From Agapetus fuscipes (Eukaryota > Arthropoda > Insecta > Trichoptera > Glossosomatidae): a stretch of DNA of 64,000 bases. The stretch covers positions 8,432,001 to 8,496,000 of the forward strand of contig OX637338.1 of the NCBI GenBank assembly GCA_951799405.1, given 5' to 3'. Shown one piece after another: positions 53,700-64,000 of the stretch. Both the position numbers and the translations under genes were made by a program. The first letter of the stretch is position 1, and every line of letters starts with the position of its first letter. The notes beneath the pieces are model-generated. The model was not told where the DNA came from and did no database searches. It saw only the letters and a program-made list of their open reading frames with translations.

Positions 53700-53962
53700 A
53701 AAAATTAAAAGACACAGGGATTATCCCGCATTGTAAACGGTTGTACATACTGTTATAGATACATCGATAGTGTATGCAAATCTTGATTTAATATTAATCT
53801 TTCTATATTCTCATTTGCCCACCCTATGATCTGTCATTCATCGGGATTATCATGCACCGTAAATGTTTATAGATTTTATCAGAATAAGTTAATCGACACT
53901 GTTAGAAAATATCGATTCGATATAGGAAGGCACATCGATATATGAATGCCATTAAAAATATA
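53700..53962. repeat. Two units of a CGATA-rich repeat
   Basis: CATTGTAAACGGTTGTACATA..ATAGATACATCGATAGTGT (53733-) and CACCGTAAATGTTTATAGAT..ATCGACACTGTTAGAAAATA, TCGATTCGATATAGG (53855-) are diverged copies. A third is at 55130-55258. ATCGAT and CGATA words are dense. Confidence 0.5.
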
Positions 53963-54180
53963 GCGGAAATCTGATAGATTGGTATGAAACTGAACCCCAT
54001 GCTGTATACACCTAGTTCACTTTTGCCAATGCCACCCTGGCTTCCGGGAAGGGCGTAGGGCGGTTCGTGTGAGGTTTGTTTTTTGTGCACATGCAGCAAG
54101 TGTAAACACGATCGTGCTTGCTTGTAGGAATGCATGTAATATGAATCTTAAATGTACAATACCTTTGCAACTTTCGCTGA
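53960..54180 (+). repeat. Family A repeat, first of a tandem trio
   Basis: ATAGATTGGTATGAAACTGA.. GGTTCGTGTGAGG.. TTGCTTGTAGGAATGCATG.. CTTTGCAACTTTCGC. Confidence 0.75.
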
Positions 54181-54181
54181 A

Positions 54182-54421
54182 TCATATGTTGGCATGAGGC
54201 TGACCACCCTGTAAACAATGATTCACTTTGCGAATTTCACCCCTGTGTCAGGGAAGGTCGCCAAGAGTCGCAGGTCTTATGTTCATTAAAGATTGGGTTT
54301 CTATGTTGTTAGTCCACATCTAGCATTTGCAGGCGTGAACTTATAGGAACGGGTCTGCTTGTGGGAATGCATTTAATATGAATCTCAATTTAATATATCT
54401 TTGCAACTTAAATTATATAGA
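54182..54421 (+). repeat. Family A repeat, second of the trio
   Basis: CATATGTTGGCATGAGGCTG.. CACCCCTGTGTCAGGGAAGG.. TTTGCAACTTAAATTATATAG. Confidence 0.82.
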
Positions 54422-54437
54422 CCTAAACTAAATAATT

Positions 54438-54700
54438 ACCTTGACTTATAGGTTAGTATGCGGCTGACCACCCATACTGTAAAAAATGGTTCACTTTGCA
54501 AATTTCACCTATTTTTGAGGGAAGTTCGGCAAGAGTTGCAGGGCGAATGTTAATTTGAAATAAGGTTATTATGTTCTAAGTCATCATGGGGCATGTGTAA
54601 TCGCGAACTTATATCTGTCTACTTGTGGGAATGCATTTAATATGAATGTCAAATGTAATGTATTGTGCAACATAGAAAATAGATTATATAGTTATTAGGT
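54438..54700 (+). repeat. Family A repeat, third of the trio
   Basis: ACCTTGACTTATAGGTTAG.. to GCAACATAGAAAATAGATTA. All three are in the same orientation. Confidence 0.85.
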
Positions 54701-54954
54701 AGTATATCTCTCAAAAAGCTTGTATGTATTTGAAAATATTTGATGAGAAAAAATAATTACTGACAATTTTGTTGAAAAATTTTATGTAAAATCTTCTTCT
54801 GCCATGATCTGTATTTCTAAAAACTGGTTTGCGTCCCCGCTCGAATTTTTAAACATTTATTAGAGAACGCAAAATAGATCAATGAATTGCATTCCTTTCA
54901 AATTTATTTTAAAAAAGGGAAAACAAAAAAAAACAAAAAAACAAAAAAAAATTT

Positions 54955-55050
54955 CACCTCCAGGCCCGAACCTTCCTTTCCTTCTGCATCAAAGACGTGG
55001 ATGTTACCGCTAGCCCACGCCGCCCTTGCAGGGTGGTGAGAAAATTGTCT
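54955..55050 (-). mobile_element. tRNA-like SINE head (family T4)
   Basis: Minus strand GGCGTGGGCTAGCGGTAACA.. and GGTTCGGGCCTGGAGGTG resemble A and B boxes about 45 bp apart, followed by long T-runs (pol III stop-like). It lacks a full tRNA fold as far as I can judge, so a SINE head is likelier than a tRNA gene. Confidence 0.5.
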
Positions 55051-55129
55051 TACATATTCAGAACGTTTTTCCAGGCATATTTATCGTTTACTGTTATTTT
55101 CGCGCTTTCCCCACACATTACACTATTAA

Positions 55130-55258
55130 TTTTTCACAATATCGTGCAATGTAAATGGTTATAGATCTACATAATGTTTACATCGACAGTGTTTAAAAAT
55201 ATCGATTAAAAATAGAGATATCGATCCATTAATGCAATAAAAAATATATCGGAAATAC
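55130..55258. repeat. Third unit of the CGATA-rich repeat
   Basis: CGTGCAATGTAAATGGTTAT.. ACATCGACAGTGTTTAAAAA TATCGATT.. AGATATCGATCC. Confidence 0.5.
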
Positions 55259-55264
55259 TATGTT

Positions 55265-55375
55265 TTTTTAGAGCACATACAGCATGTGTAAGCACGACAG
55301 TACACGTGTCTGCTTGTGGGAATGCGTGTAATAAGAATCCTGAATGTACTATATATTTGCAACTTTTTTTATTTT
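55265..55375 (+). repeat. Family A repeat, tail half
   Basis: AGAGCACATACAGCATGTG, TGCTTGTGGGAATGCGTG, TATTTGCAAC. Confidence 0.75.
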
Positions 55376-55571
55376 TTTTTGTCAAAAATTATATTTGTTA
55401 TGAATTGAGTTAATGTTTAGCGCCTCTATATTCTAATTTATGTACATGGTTTTGTATGTAAAAAATATTTGTTTAAAAATAGGATAGCGCCTCTATATAA
55501 TAACAATTTCTATGCATAAAATGTGAGGTTTGTATCGCTTAAATAGATTTTATTTTCTCACACTGTTGAAC

Positions 55572-55770
55572 AGACGGTTTAGCGTAATCGGCTAAAGTTT
55601 AGCCGAAGTAGAACCGGTGGTTTAGCCGCTAAACCACCGGTTCTCGCGGCGACCCCGCCCGGGAAACGCGGGTTCGATCCTCGCGGCGAGACATTTTGAT
55701 TGTTGAAAATTTGAAAGTCCAAGCGATAGACGACGACGAAGGACAATATAATAAAGGATTATATGCAAAA
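55572..55770 (+). mobile_element. tRNA-derived SINE with palindromes between pol III boxes (T3)
   Basis: A box TAGCGTAATCGG (55580-55591) and B box GGTTCGATCC (55671-55680) fit pol III consensus, but are about 80 bp apart. Between them lie a 9-bp-arm palindrome (55588-55606) and a 17-bp-arm palindrome (55610-55644, centre 55627), both perfect. The 3' half CGCGGCGA..CGCGGGTTCGATCCTC..GAGAC looks like a tRNA T-arm and acceptor. Not a plausible functional tRNA. Confidence 0.65.
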
Positions 55771-56589
55771 AATAAAAAAAAACATGGAATTGTTTTCCTT
55801 GTAATGCTGGGAGTATTAAAGCCAATTCTGTTTTGAATGAACACGGCTAAAGAAGTAATTATTTTATTTGATGGCTCACCAAAAAAAAAGTCTATTTCAA
55901 TTATGCTTTTCCCTTATCTTGAAACAACAAAAAGGTGGAAGAGGGTATTTAAGATACGATAAAAATGTAATTATCTTTTTTGTTTTCCGAAATGGAACAG
56001 TGAGTTGGTGACAGTCTTAATGTTAATTCGCGCACCCTCTTCAAAAAAAAACATGGCAGGGATATTATTTTATCTTAGGTTCAGTAATTTCATGTAAATT
56101 TTTACAAGTCACGTTTTAAATTATAATACTTAGGATTTAAGAAGTTATTTTAGCTCTTGTGTTGATCATAAAACCTTTTTTCCTGTAAATCAACATGTTT
56201 AAAATTACAAAGTGACTCACTTCCAAAAGCAAATTCTAAGATATTGTTGTAGTCGAATGTCAAAGCTGAAATGTCAAAGTGAAGTTGCTTCGTTTTTTGT
56301 AGCTTTTTTTTCTATTTTTCATCTGAAAACAAAAAAGATTGACGACAGTACACTTTTAATTAACAAGAACTGTATTTGTTACCCGCATAGAAAGCTACTA
56401 AGACTTTTATTGATTTGATTCGAGTATGTACTCACATTTTCTTTTGGTAAATTATGGCTGTAATTATGTTTTACCTTTCGAAAATTTATATTATTGGGCT
56501 GTATTAATTTGTGTATGCTCTTTTTTACCCGCATTTTGATCAATATGTATGGATAAAAATAAAATACTGTTACGCTAAACGATACAAAG
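55771..56589. other. AT-rich spacer
   Basis: Nothing recognised. Confidence 0.4.
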
Positions 56590-56684
56590 CAACACATAAT
56601 ACTTCTTGATGATGATGATGATTTGAAGAGCGCCGTTTCGTGACTACTGTCACTGCAAGGGCGCTTTTTTTCCACGCGTCACGT
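56590..56684 (-). repeat. LINE-tail-like fragment with (ATC)n
   Basis: Minus strand AGCGCCCTTGCAGTGACAGT, ACGAAACGGCGCTCTTC and (ATC)4-5 resemble the 3' end of the L2-like LINE at 9960, with a different microsatellite. Confidence 0.5.
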
Positions 56685-57215
56685 TTTCCCCGAAGGGGTC
56701 GGATGTGGCAAATGGAACCTATTTCTTTTTACAAAGGCCGGCCTAACTCCTACCACTTCAGTTGAATAAGAGGTTTCCCAGGTGCCTACGGGGCTGGTAC
56801 TCATTTCTTGTAAAGGCTGAGTAAACCTAGCTGGTATTTTATTTTTTGGGTTTGAAATTCCTTGACTTATAGGTTGTTATGCGGCTGACCACCCATAATG
56901 TAAAAATTGGTTCACTTTGCCAATGTCTCCTCTGTTTCAGGGAAGGACGGCAAGAGTTGCAAGGCTTATGTTCATTTGAGATTGGGTTTTTATATTGTAG
57001 GTCCACATGCGGCATGTGTTAGCGCGAAATTATACATATCTGCTTGTGGGAATGCATTTAATATAAAACTTAAATGATATATATCTTTGCAGCTTAGATT
57101 AGATTAGATTAGAAATATGCACCGAAACGCCACATCACTTCTGGCGCCCTCGGTGGGACTCACGCCCGAGCTCTTGGCATGGAATGCAAGCACTCTTACA
57201 ACTGAACATTCAAGG
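56685..57215 (-). mobile_element. T1 SINE interrupted by a family A copy
   Basis: 56685-56856 carries the T1 body (complement of CCCCGAAGGGGTCGGATGTG, TACCACTTCAGTTGAA). The head, with the degenerate boxes of GTGGGACTCACGCCCGAGC, is at 57145-57200. The insertion duplicated (G)AAAT. Confidence 0.88.
56857..57112 (+). repeat. Family A repeat, full length, inside T1
   Basis: TTCCTTGACTTATAGGTTG to GCAGCTTAGATTAGATTAG, flanked by GAAAT on both sides. One of the clearest stand-alone insertions of the unit, starting exactly at TTCCTTGACT. Confidence 0.93.
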
Positions 57216-57884
57216 TAACTGAACTGATTTGTTAAAAGGAGAAAATGAAGTTGGTTGTCAAACGAATTGGAGAATTTTCAAAAAAATACGTGAAAGTGCA
57301 AACACATATTCAGAATGTTAAAAATACCAGTTTTCTAAAAACTTGAAGAAAAAATAAAGTATATTACAAGTACCAAAGTGACCAAGGCAAAGTTTTGAGA
57401 GCCGCGAAAGACCTAAAGTCCATAATAAACGTCCATACATAATTCACCAGCAACAAGCCAGGAACAGAATTTTAAAAAGACTGATTTTATATTCTTGAGA
57501 TATATTTTTTTGTCTCTTTTTTTTTAATGCTTCATGAGATGACAGAGGTTTTCTCTCAACTAATTGAAAAGTGGTACTTCCACTTTTTTTATTGAAAAAA
57601 GAGAGGTTCATGGACAAGAAGTAATTTAATTGTGTCGAATGGTATCAAAGGTGGCAATCTAGTGTTTTTTTTTCGTAATTAATGTAAATGTACGGAATTA
57701 CAGGAATTCCTCTTTTTGCCATTACCATCCACTATCTCAGTTTGAAATAATCTCAAAGTGCCGTCAATGATCCTTTACGACTAAAGTTTTCTTACATTTT
57801 ACATACTGATTTCCATTTTTTTATTTGTTTAAAATGAATATTTAGTGTACACTCATGAAATCAATTACATTTTTGTATTTCCAT
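57216..57884. other. AT-rich spacer
   Basis: Nothing recognised. Confidence 0.4.
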
Positions 57885-57970
57885 TACATTTGCCAGTGAC
57901 ACTGGCAAAGGACAACATTTAATACAGAATGGGTGGTCAACCTTATACCAGCCAATAAGTTAAGGAATAT
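57885..57970 (-). repeat. Family A repeat, 5' part
   Basis: GACACTGGCAAAGGACAAC, CAGAATGGGTGGTCAACC, CCAATAAGTTAAGGAA. Confidence 0.65.
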
Positions 57971-58411
57971 ATACGTCTGTGAATGAGTGTCTGTCGATAA
58001 CGGTTCATTTTTAACAACCTGTTACGCCCAACAATTTTAATAGATTAAGTTTGCAATGTTAACTTTTGTTTAAGTTAAGTTTTGAAAACAATTTAAGGCG
58101 TAAAAGCATTAAAAACCACCCAACCGTAATCTGCTAAGATCTTTGAAAAGTTTGAAGCGAAACTTAAATTGTAAATTGAAGAATGCTTGCTTGATAATGA
58201 GTGTAAGAATAATTGGATAAATAATAGATGTGTTCGGGCGTGAAGAATGTTTAAATCCTTTAACATTTCTTTCATGTGTTTTTAAATGACAGAGCGAGCG
58301 GGTTTTGAAATTAGTTTAATTTCGTAGAATAAAATTAAGCTTTTCGCTTTTTTTAAATTTTCATCTAAAAAACAACGGGTTTTCAGTACGGTTTTACGTA
58401 CTAAGTACATA

Positions 58412-58690
58412 TGGTCGGTTCGTAATCTAGTAGTAATGCTTCGGACTCGTAAATGGAAATTTGTGGTTCAAATCCATACGGAGCACAAAATATACCACTT
58501 AAATTTTCAGTGATGCTGTTCGCTGGGTTGAAAAATTCCTTTAACAAAACCGGTCACTTAACTTTACAGCAACTGGGTTTTGTTTGAGAATTGCCGCTTT
58601 CTTTAGTGTTGACCAAGCTTGTAGAGGGCTCTTGAGGGGTGATTCTCACAAAAACAGCGCTCACCAAATAAATCACGCTATTATTATTAT
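58412..58690 (+). mobile_element. Family B SINE, full length, LINE-type tail
   Basis: GGTTCGTAATCTAGTAGTAA.. head, B box remnant GTGGTTCAAATCC, CGGAGCACAAAATATACC, TGGGTTG, CAGCAACTGGG, then CTTGAGGGGTGATT, CAAAAACAGCGCTC and (ATT)n. The last blocks match the 3' UTR of the LINE at 9960-10255. Confidence 0.9.
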
Positions 58691-58699
58691 TCTCTGTAT

Positions 58700-59210
58700 G
58701 TAATCAACTATGTGAAAATCTACTCGCAATAAGTGCTTTAAAATAATGCATTATTCCAATAAAAACGCTTTGATAGTATTTTTGTGTATATCTCGTCCAT
58801 GAAAACAGGACTACATAGTACAGGTTACTTTTATCTAGAAAGTCATACCCACATAAAACTGGAGTTGTTAATTTTATTTGCAATAGTTTCTTATTTTTTG
58901 CCAGCTTCTTGAACCAAAAGTGTAATTAAGTTCTGGGCTTGCACAATATAAAATAATATTTCTTATGGAAAGTTAACAAATATAAATACTGTAGTAAAAA
59001 AATATTATGGAAAAAGGTATTGGGTAATTTTTATTGCCAATATTTGCGTCTATTTTTAAGGGGCCATATTCTTTTACAGCTTGATCGCGTCATTAAAACG
59101 GATTTGAAATCAATCCGTGTTATATTGGTCGGTGGATCCTGGGCGGGGGAAGGTCTGTCACGTAATGTAATATGGAAGAGGCTTTGCAGTATAACAAGAA
59201 TGAAATTTTA
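58700..59210. other. AT-rich spacer
   Basis: Nothing recognised. Confidence 0.4.
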
Positions 59211-59211
59211 C

Positions 59212-59345
59212 CTCTTAACTCAATCATAGCGTTTCACCAAAAATGCATGTAAAATAAAACACACTCCAGAGGCTCTGTTGTAGTTTTCATATTTTTTTGG
59301 TAATCGTCATGGTTGTGATGAAACGTAACGTTTTGTACTTGGGGC
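59212..59345. repeat. Palindromic MITE family P
   Basis: AACTCAATCATAGCGTTTCACC.. CTCCAGAGGCTCTGTTGTAG.. GGTAATCGTCATGGTTGTGA.. ACGTTTTGTACTTGGGG. Confidence 0.7.
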
Positions 59346-59728
59346 ACAGAGCTAACGATCCACTGGTGGAGTGGTTCACAAGAATGGGTCGCGTGTTTAC
59401 GACTATCTTTACCCTTAAGTGGGAGCGCGAACAAAATTTTAAAATAGCATAATGATGAGAGTACATCTTTTGAATGAAATTCTGAATTCGGATGTTTTTT
59501 GGGGCTTTATTTTGGGCTTGTGAAACGAAATGAATACTCCGTACGACCGAGAGTTTTTTTTAAATCTTTTGTGAATGTTCAAAACACTTATTTCTTCACA
59601 CATTATCTTCATATGGAAAGTATAAAATAAAGTTAGAGCACATTTTGAATTTGATCTAACAAAAAATATTACTTCTGTGAAAAATGTTACGTATTAATTC
59701 AGGTACTACATGATAATGTTAAAAGATC

Positions 59729-59970
59729 TAAATCTAAATCTAAGCTGCAAAGATATGAATCATTTAAGATTCATATTAAATGCATTCCCACAAGCAGACA
59801 CGCATAATTTCGCGCTCACACATGTCGCATGTGGACCTACAGTATAAAAAAAACGAAAAAATGCCCTGCAACTCTTGCCGACCTTCCCTGAAACAGGGGT
59901 GACATTGGCAAAGTGAACCATTTTTTACAGTATGGGTGGTCAACCTCATACCATCCTACCAGTCAAGGAA
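59729..59970 (-). repeat. Family A repeat, full length
   Basis: (ATCTAA)n CTAAGCTGCAAAGATATG to CCTACCAGTCAAGGAA. Confidence 0.88.
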
Positions 59971-61050
59971 AGGTACAAATAAAATTGCATTATTTTCATC
60001 GTGATTTTAAGTGAAGCCTTTTCATCCGTTTTTTTCTTGCATCTGATTGTAACTTTTACTCGCCCTGTTTTTATTTTTCCCCCTTAGCCCAGTATTTATT
60101 ATTTTTGTACCTTATATTACTCGTATATCGGAATCACCAAAATTCTTCATTCCCAAAAATATTAAATTCAAGTGAATACCATTTATTTTTAAGTATACTT
60201 ACCTTCCATTTTTAAAAGCTAATTTAATACTTATGTGTCTTTCAGTTTGTGACAAAAGTTTCTGACTGGAGAACCTCAGTGACCCTATTGTCTTACCCCA
60301 TGCACATTAAATTCGACCTCTCAATATTCATTGTAGTGACCTGCTACGCTGAGAATGCGGCGTGTCGCGTTTTTCCGAGCAGCCTACATATCACGCAAAG
60401 CATTTCTGGAACTATTCATTAGAAACTTTCCTTCAGCCTACCGCACAGTGTTCTCAACTTCCGGCACGCCATAAATCTGTTACTCTACACAAAGAACAAG
60501 ACTTCACACAAAAACGTAACAATAAAGTTACCCAACAAATGCATCAAAACCGGTTGCACTACCTCCAATGTGCGTTTAAGATTCTAAAGATTTTACTATG
60601 CTTGAGTGTACACGGGAAATTTTGTACTGAAGATTATAATCCTGTTAATATGCACAAAGAATCTAGGTTGCACTTTTCGAAATTTATGAGCAGATTTCTT
60701 TTTTCTATTTCGGCTCCCTACATTGGGTTTTGTGAATTATGTTCTTGGATACGTAGCTCTCTTTGTTTTTTAAGCGTTTCCAGCTAACAACGCAAAAAAA
60801 AACGTTCGATGAAGATAAGACATGAAATATAACCAGCGTGTTTTTTACACCTCAAGTCTGAAAATGAAATTGAAGCCAGGATTAAATTAATATTTTGTGA
60901 ATCATTTAAAACAGGAAATTAAATTTGAAGCAGTTAGATTTTTGAAGGTTTAATTGGCGATAGAAATAAGGTTTCCATAGTTTTACTGAAAACAATAAAT
61001 GAAAAATTATTTAATATTTTTAAGGGCTTGGTGGTTTACTTGGTGGTCCA
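59971..61050. other. Intergenic; a 141-codon frame without recognisable domain
   Basis: The plus-strand frame at 60362-60787 has no domain, no clear splice context and mixed codon use. I do not call it a gene. Confidence 0.4.
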
Positions 61051-61057
61051 TTGTATA

Positions 61058-61253
61058 TTAATTAAATTAACAAAGTTTTAATTCACTTTTTATAATTTTA
61101 TTTCTGTCTAGTACTTTCGCCTACATGGCATCATCAGGACAATCATGTCCTGATGATGCCGTGATGAATCAGTGATGCCATGTAGGTGAAAGTAGGTACT
61201 AGACAGAAATAAAATTATAAAAAGTTAATTAAAACTTTGTTAATTTAATTAAT
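61058..61253. ncRNA. ~195-bp palindrome with hammerhead-like cores
   Basis: Arms of about 80-95 bp are inverted copies, from TTAATTAAATTAACAAAG to CTTTGTTAATTTAATTAA. The left arm (minus, 61137-61111) reads CTGATGA-T-GCC-ATGTA-GGC-GAAA-GTAC, the best match to the CUGAUGA-stem II-GAAA core in the window. The right arm has GCC-ATGTA-GGT-GAAA with a damaged box. Confidence 0.5.
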
Positions 61254-61259
61254 ATGAAA

Positions 61260-61620
61260 AATTCTTTATTGGTTCAACCAGTTATGTTTCCTCCTTGATA
61301 TTTCATTGTCTCATTTTACAGCCATTACAATTTAATAGTATGTTCATTAAACCACTTTAACAACCGTTTATTGATCGTATTCTCTCTGTTATCAACTTTT
61401 AGTTTAAAAAATAAAATGTTTTATTAGAAAGCTTCAATACTTCAAGACTATATATTTAAGCTAAAGAAATGTTATGTTTTTTCTCAATGTTCTAACGGAG
61501 ATTTATTCTGTTTTTCTTACAAAATCACACAATGTTTTGTAGATTCAAAATATTTTTTAAGTGTTCGGATAAATTTTGCTTTATTTCAATGATGAATTTA
61601 ATAATTAAAGCTTTAAGGTT
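61260..61620. other. AT-rich spacer
   Basis: Nothing recognised. Confidence 0.4.
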
Positions 61621-61622
61621 TA

Positions 61623-61915
61623 ACCGGTCCGTAGTCAAGAAGCCAACGCTTCAAATTTTTAACCTAGATGGTTGTGGACTCGATTCCTAGTAGAAAACGA
61701 AACGATGGCATTTGATTTTTAAATCTTCTCTAGGACTCAAGGGTTGAAAAAATTATCTGTTATTTTCTGAACGTCAATTCAGCTTGAGATTAATTGGGTC
61801 TTACTTTTTAAATTGGCGTTAACTACCGCCGACTAAATATGCCGTTATAAAAGATGGCTTTTGAGGTGTGATTGACATAAAAAACAATGCGCACCAAATA
61901 AATTATCAAAAAAAT
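61623..61915 (+). mobile_element. Family B SINE, decayed
   Basis: CCGGTCCGTAGTCAAGAAGC, GGTTGTGGACTCGATTCC, then CTTTTGAGGTGTGATTG, AAAACAATGCGCACCAAAT. Same order as the other B copies. Confidence 0.78.
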
Positions 61916-61919
61916 ATAT

Positions 61920-63330
61920 ATTGCTCTTCCGGGTCTTGATCGAGGTGGTGGTCGCTTTATCTTCTTGCTTACATTTCCTTACATAATCTGATTGTAACTT
62001 TTTTGGAGCTTTGTTACTCCAACGCGATGGAGACGTTCAAGCCCGTATAACAATATATATCATCTGAAGTTAGCCGTGAAAACCTAATAATATTAATGAA
62101 CGTTCCTAGCATTTGTCTATGATTTGTGAAGCATTCAATAATGAATAGATTGTCTCTAAAACAAGAAGTTCTGAAGGCTCAGACCTTTTTGCTACGTGCT
62201 TGTTCAAACCAGCACCCATTTTATTGCTTTTAAGATATTCTCTGCTGATCCGTGAAAACATTTTCAGGTCCCCGATCGAATTAAAAAGCCTGTCGGCCTT
62301 GTTCGATCGCTCTTCATCTCCTACAAATTGTCAACTTAGTTTGGCCCAATGCTCCGGATCTTGCTGAGGTCTAAAAACAGCACGTGGAGGAGTCCCCCTT
62401 AAAAGGGTATCAATTAGACCTTATTACCGACAGAAACCTTCCATTAGGGCTATTGTGCGAAAATTTGTATTCCAATATCGAGAAAATTTAAGCTGAGTGA
62501 ACAAAAATTTGTATCGGATAAGTTTTTATTGTTATGTAGGGTAGCTGAATAATATATTTTTAATGAGCACTTACTGTAAGAATAAAGTGTTGTTTAAAAT
62601 ACCACAAAACATGAATTTGATCTTGGAAATTTAACCCTTTCTTTTCTTCGAAGGCGGTCAAAGCTGAGGGTTTTTGGATAAACTCATTAAAATTTATTGT
62701 TTCAATTTCAGTTGAGTAATTTTTGTTTTCTAATTGTAAAATCAAATTTTAGCCATGTAAACGTACATGCAAATATATCACTATATCACTAGAGGTGGAC
62801 GAACCTCTTCATAGTTGCCTGCGTTTTTTCCTATTTTTGCATAACTCTTCGAAATCATAAATGTCATTAAAAAAATGTAAGAAAATATTTCAATTTACCA
62901 TAATATTTTATTGTCATTTAACCTTGTTCTCAGCCAAGTTCCATGAATTGAAAAAAAAACTTTTATGTCAGTTTTCTTCCCACAGTCTTCCATTGATTTC
63001 ATTACATTTTATAACTTATCAATTAGTTAATAAATAATAAAAAAAACTCTTGAGAATTTATTCTTACATGTACATAATATAATTTACTTCGCAATCATAT
63101 TGTAATAATGGAGCCTGATTGCAAGCACTTGCAGCCAAAAGAACCAGCAACAATACATTCTTAATTGAACTCAATTAAGTAATATTTGCTAGCAATACCT
63201 GAACTAACAAGATCATGAAAGTCATGGAAAATTTACGCCATATTATTTATTGCTCGTAGACTGTGGCTCTTGAAAAGGAAAAAATAAATTTACAGTACTT
63301 TACAGACCACCTTTACTTCAAGTATAAATT
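61920..63330. other. Intergenic, nothing firm
   Basis: A LINE-tail fragment (ACTAGAGGTGGACGAACCTC) lies at 62785-62815. The GC-richer 62150-62460 shows no open frame or domain. Confidence 0.4.
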
Positions 63331-63332
63331 GT

Positions 63333-63475
63333 ACTCAACCACAGTGCCTTTCTAAAAATGTATGAAAACTGGAAATGCACACATCATGCGCTGTTTTAGT
63401 TTCCAAACGATTTTTCGTAAAATCAATGTGTCTTAGTTTAAGCGCAATGCTGTATACTTAGGGTACTGAAAGCCA
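63333..63475. repeat. Palindromic MITE family P
   Basis: ACTCAACCACAGTGCCTTTC.. ATGCGCTGTTTTAG.. ATGTGTCTTAGTTTAAGCG.. ATACTTAGGGTA. More decayed than the intron copies. Confidence 0.6.
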
Positions 63476-63479
63476 ATCA

Positions 63480-64000
63480 CAATAAATTAAACAAACATTA
63501 TTGAAGTTAATTGTTTGAATTTTAAAACAAATTATGAGTCTACCTGTAGGTATTAAAAGTATTTAAGTTTCAAAGAAAGTTTCAAATGTTTGAACCCACT
63601 CCAAAAGACAAATAATTGGAAAACATTCTGAAAAGCAGTCAAAGAAGCTAGCAGAACACGAATACGCTGTGACATATTATAAACTTACATACCTGTACAA
63701 ACCGTTTTTTAAACGTTAGGATAAATTATGCTTAGTGTACCATACGTATAAAAATGATTTTTAAGGTTACTTAAATGGATTTTTATGCCTTGCTTTCTTT
63801 TGTAATATTTCCTTATAAGACAAAAAATATGTATGTTCTTGTATTATGACGCATGTCTCCATATATGGGAAGAAGATGTTTTAAATCAAAATATTTTCTT
63901 AAAAAACAAAATAATAAGTTGTATGCTGCGTCTTAAATTAGAAGGCATGCAATGACAAGTCTCCAAAAACTTGATCGATGGTCTGTTTAAACTAAACTTT
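63480..64000. other. AT-rich end of window
   Basis: Nothing recognised. Confidence 0.4.

Noticed and set aside
54930..54955. CRISPR-like or satellite array in A-runs
   Set aside because: Only interrupted poly(A) (AAAAAAAC units), consistent with a SINE tail or pol III T-run on the minus strand.
60362..60787. 141-codon gene
   Set aside because: No domain, no splice context and no coding-like composition.

Overview
This is a 64-kb AT-rich, intron- and repeat-dense piece of an animal nuclear genome, almost certainly an insect. One conventional protein gene can be recognised: a six-exon neuropeptide G-protein-coupled receptor on the minus strand (33591 down to 20467). Its joined product of about 490 residues matches the insect trissin receptor (TrissinR). 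All five introns have clean GT-AG boundaries and keep the reading frame. No other intact gene was found. The flanks (1-20 kb and 34-64 kb) and the introns are filled with transposable-element debris.

Repeats. (1) 'Family A' is a ~260-bp unit that begins TTCCTTGACT and ends in a (TTAGA)n tail. I count about 34 full or partial copies on both strands. At 19172-19992 the same unit is the 3' UTR of a non-LTR retrotransposon whose reverse-transcriptase C-terminus is still readable, so the stand-alone copies are either 5'-truncated LINEs or a SINE sharing the LINE tail. (2) At least three tRNA-headed SINE families are present. T1 begins with an A-box/B-box head of the type TAGCTCAGTTGG...GGTTCGAATCC. 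B has a head with TAGTCTAGTGGTTAAC and a 3' tail shared with an L2/CR1-like LINE at 9960-10255. Two other tRNA-like heads lie at 54955-55050 and 55572-55770. (3) Other LINE debris includes an RTE-like copy (41060-42140) and two tails of another LINE (7450-7760, 45395-45715).

DNA-type elements. A 2.94-kb element with perfect 33-bp terminal inverted repeats (12980-15920) sits inside a B SINE. It carries transposase-like debris and a 670-bp foldback with TTAA at both ends. A 0.77-kb element with 34-bp perfect inverted repeats and repeated internal motifs lies at 43959-44730. A 215-bp hAT-type MITE with a perfect 8-bp target duplication sits inside a T1 SINE (31838-32052). A near-palindromic ~150-bp MITE family has at least six copies, three of them in TrissinR introns.

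The most unusual signal is a set of palindromic or half-palindromic repeats (16268-16400, 47490-47565, 48880-49020, 49065-49245, 61058-61253). They carry a CTGATGA-hairpin-GAAA core whose hairpin changes sequence from locus to locus while keeping its pairing. This is what hammerhead ribozymes, such as those of Penelope-like retroelements, look like. It is an inference and needs a covariance-model search.

Nested insertions give a partial order of events: B SINE before the 2.9-kb TIR element; T1 SINE before the hAT MITE and before one family A copy; one family A copy inside another (48385-48815). No rRNA gene, functional tRNA gene, CRISPR array or bacterial operon is present.
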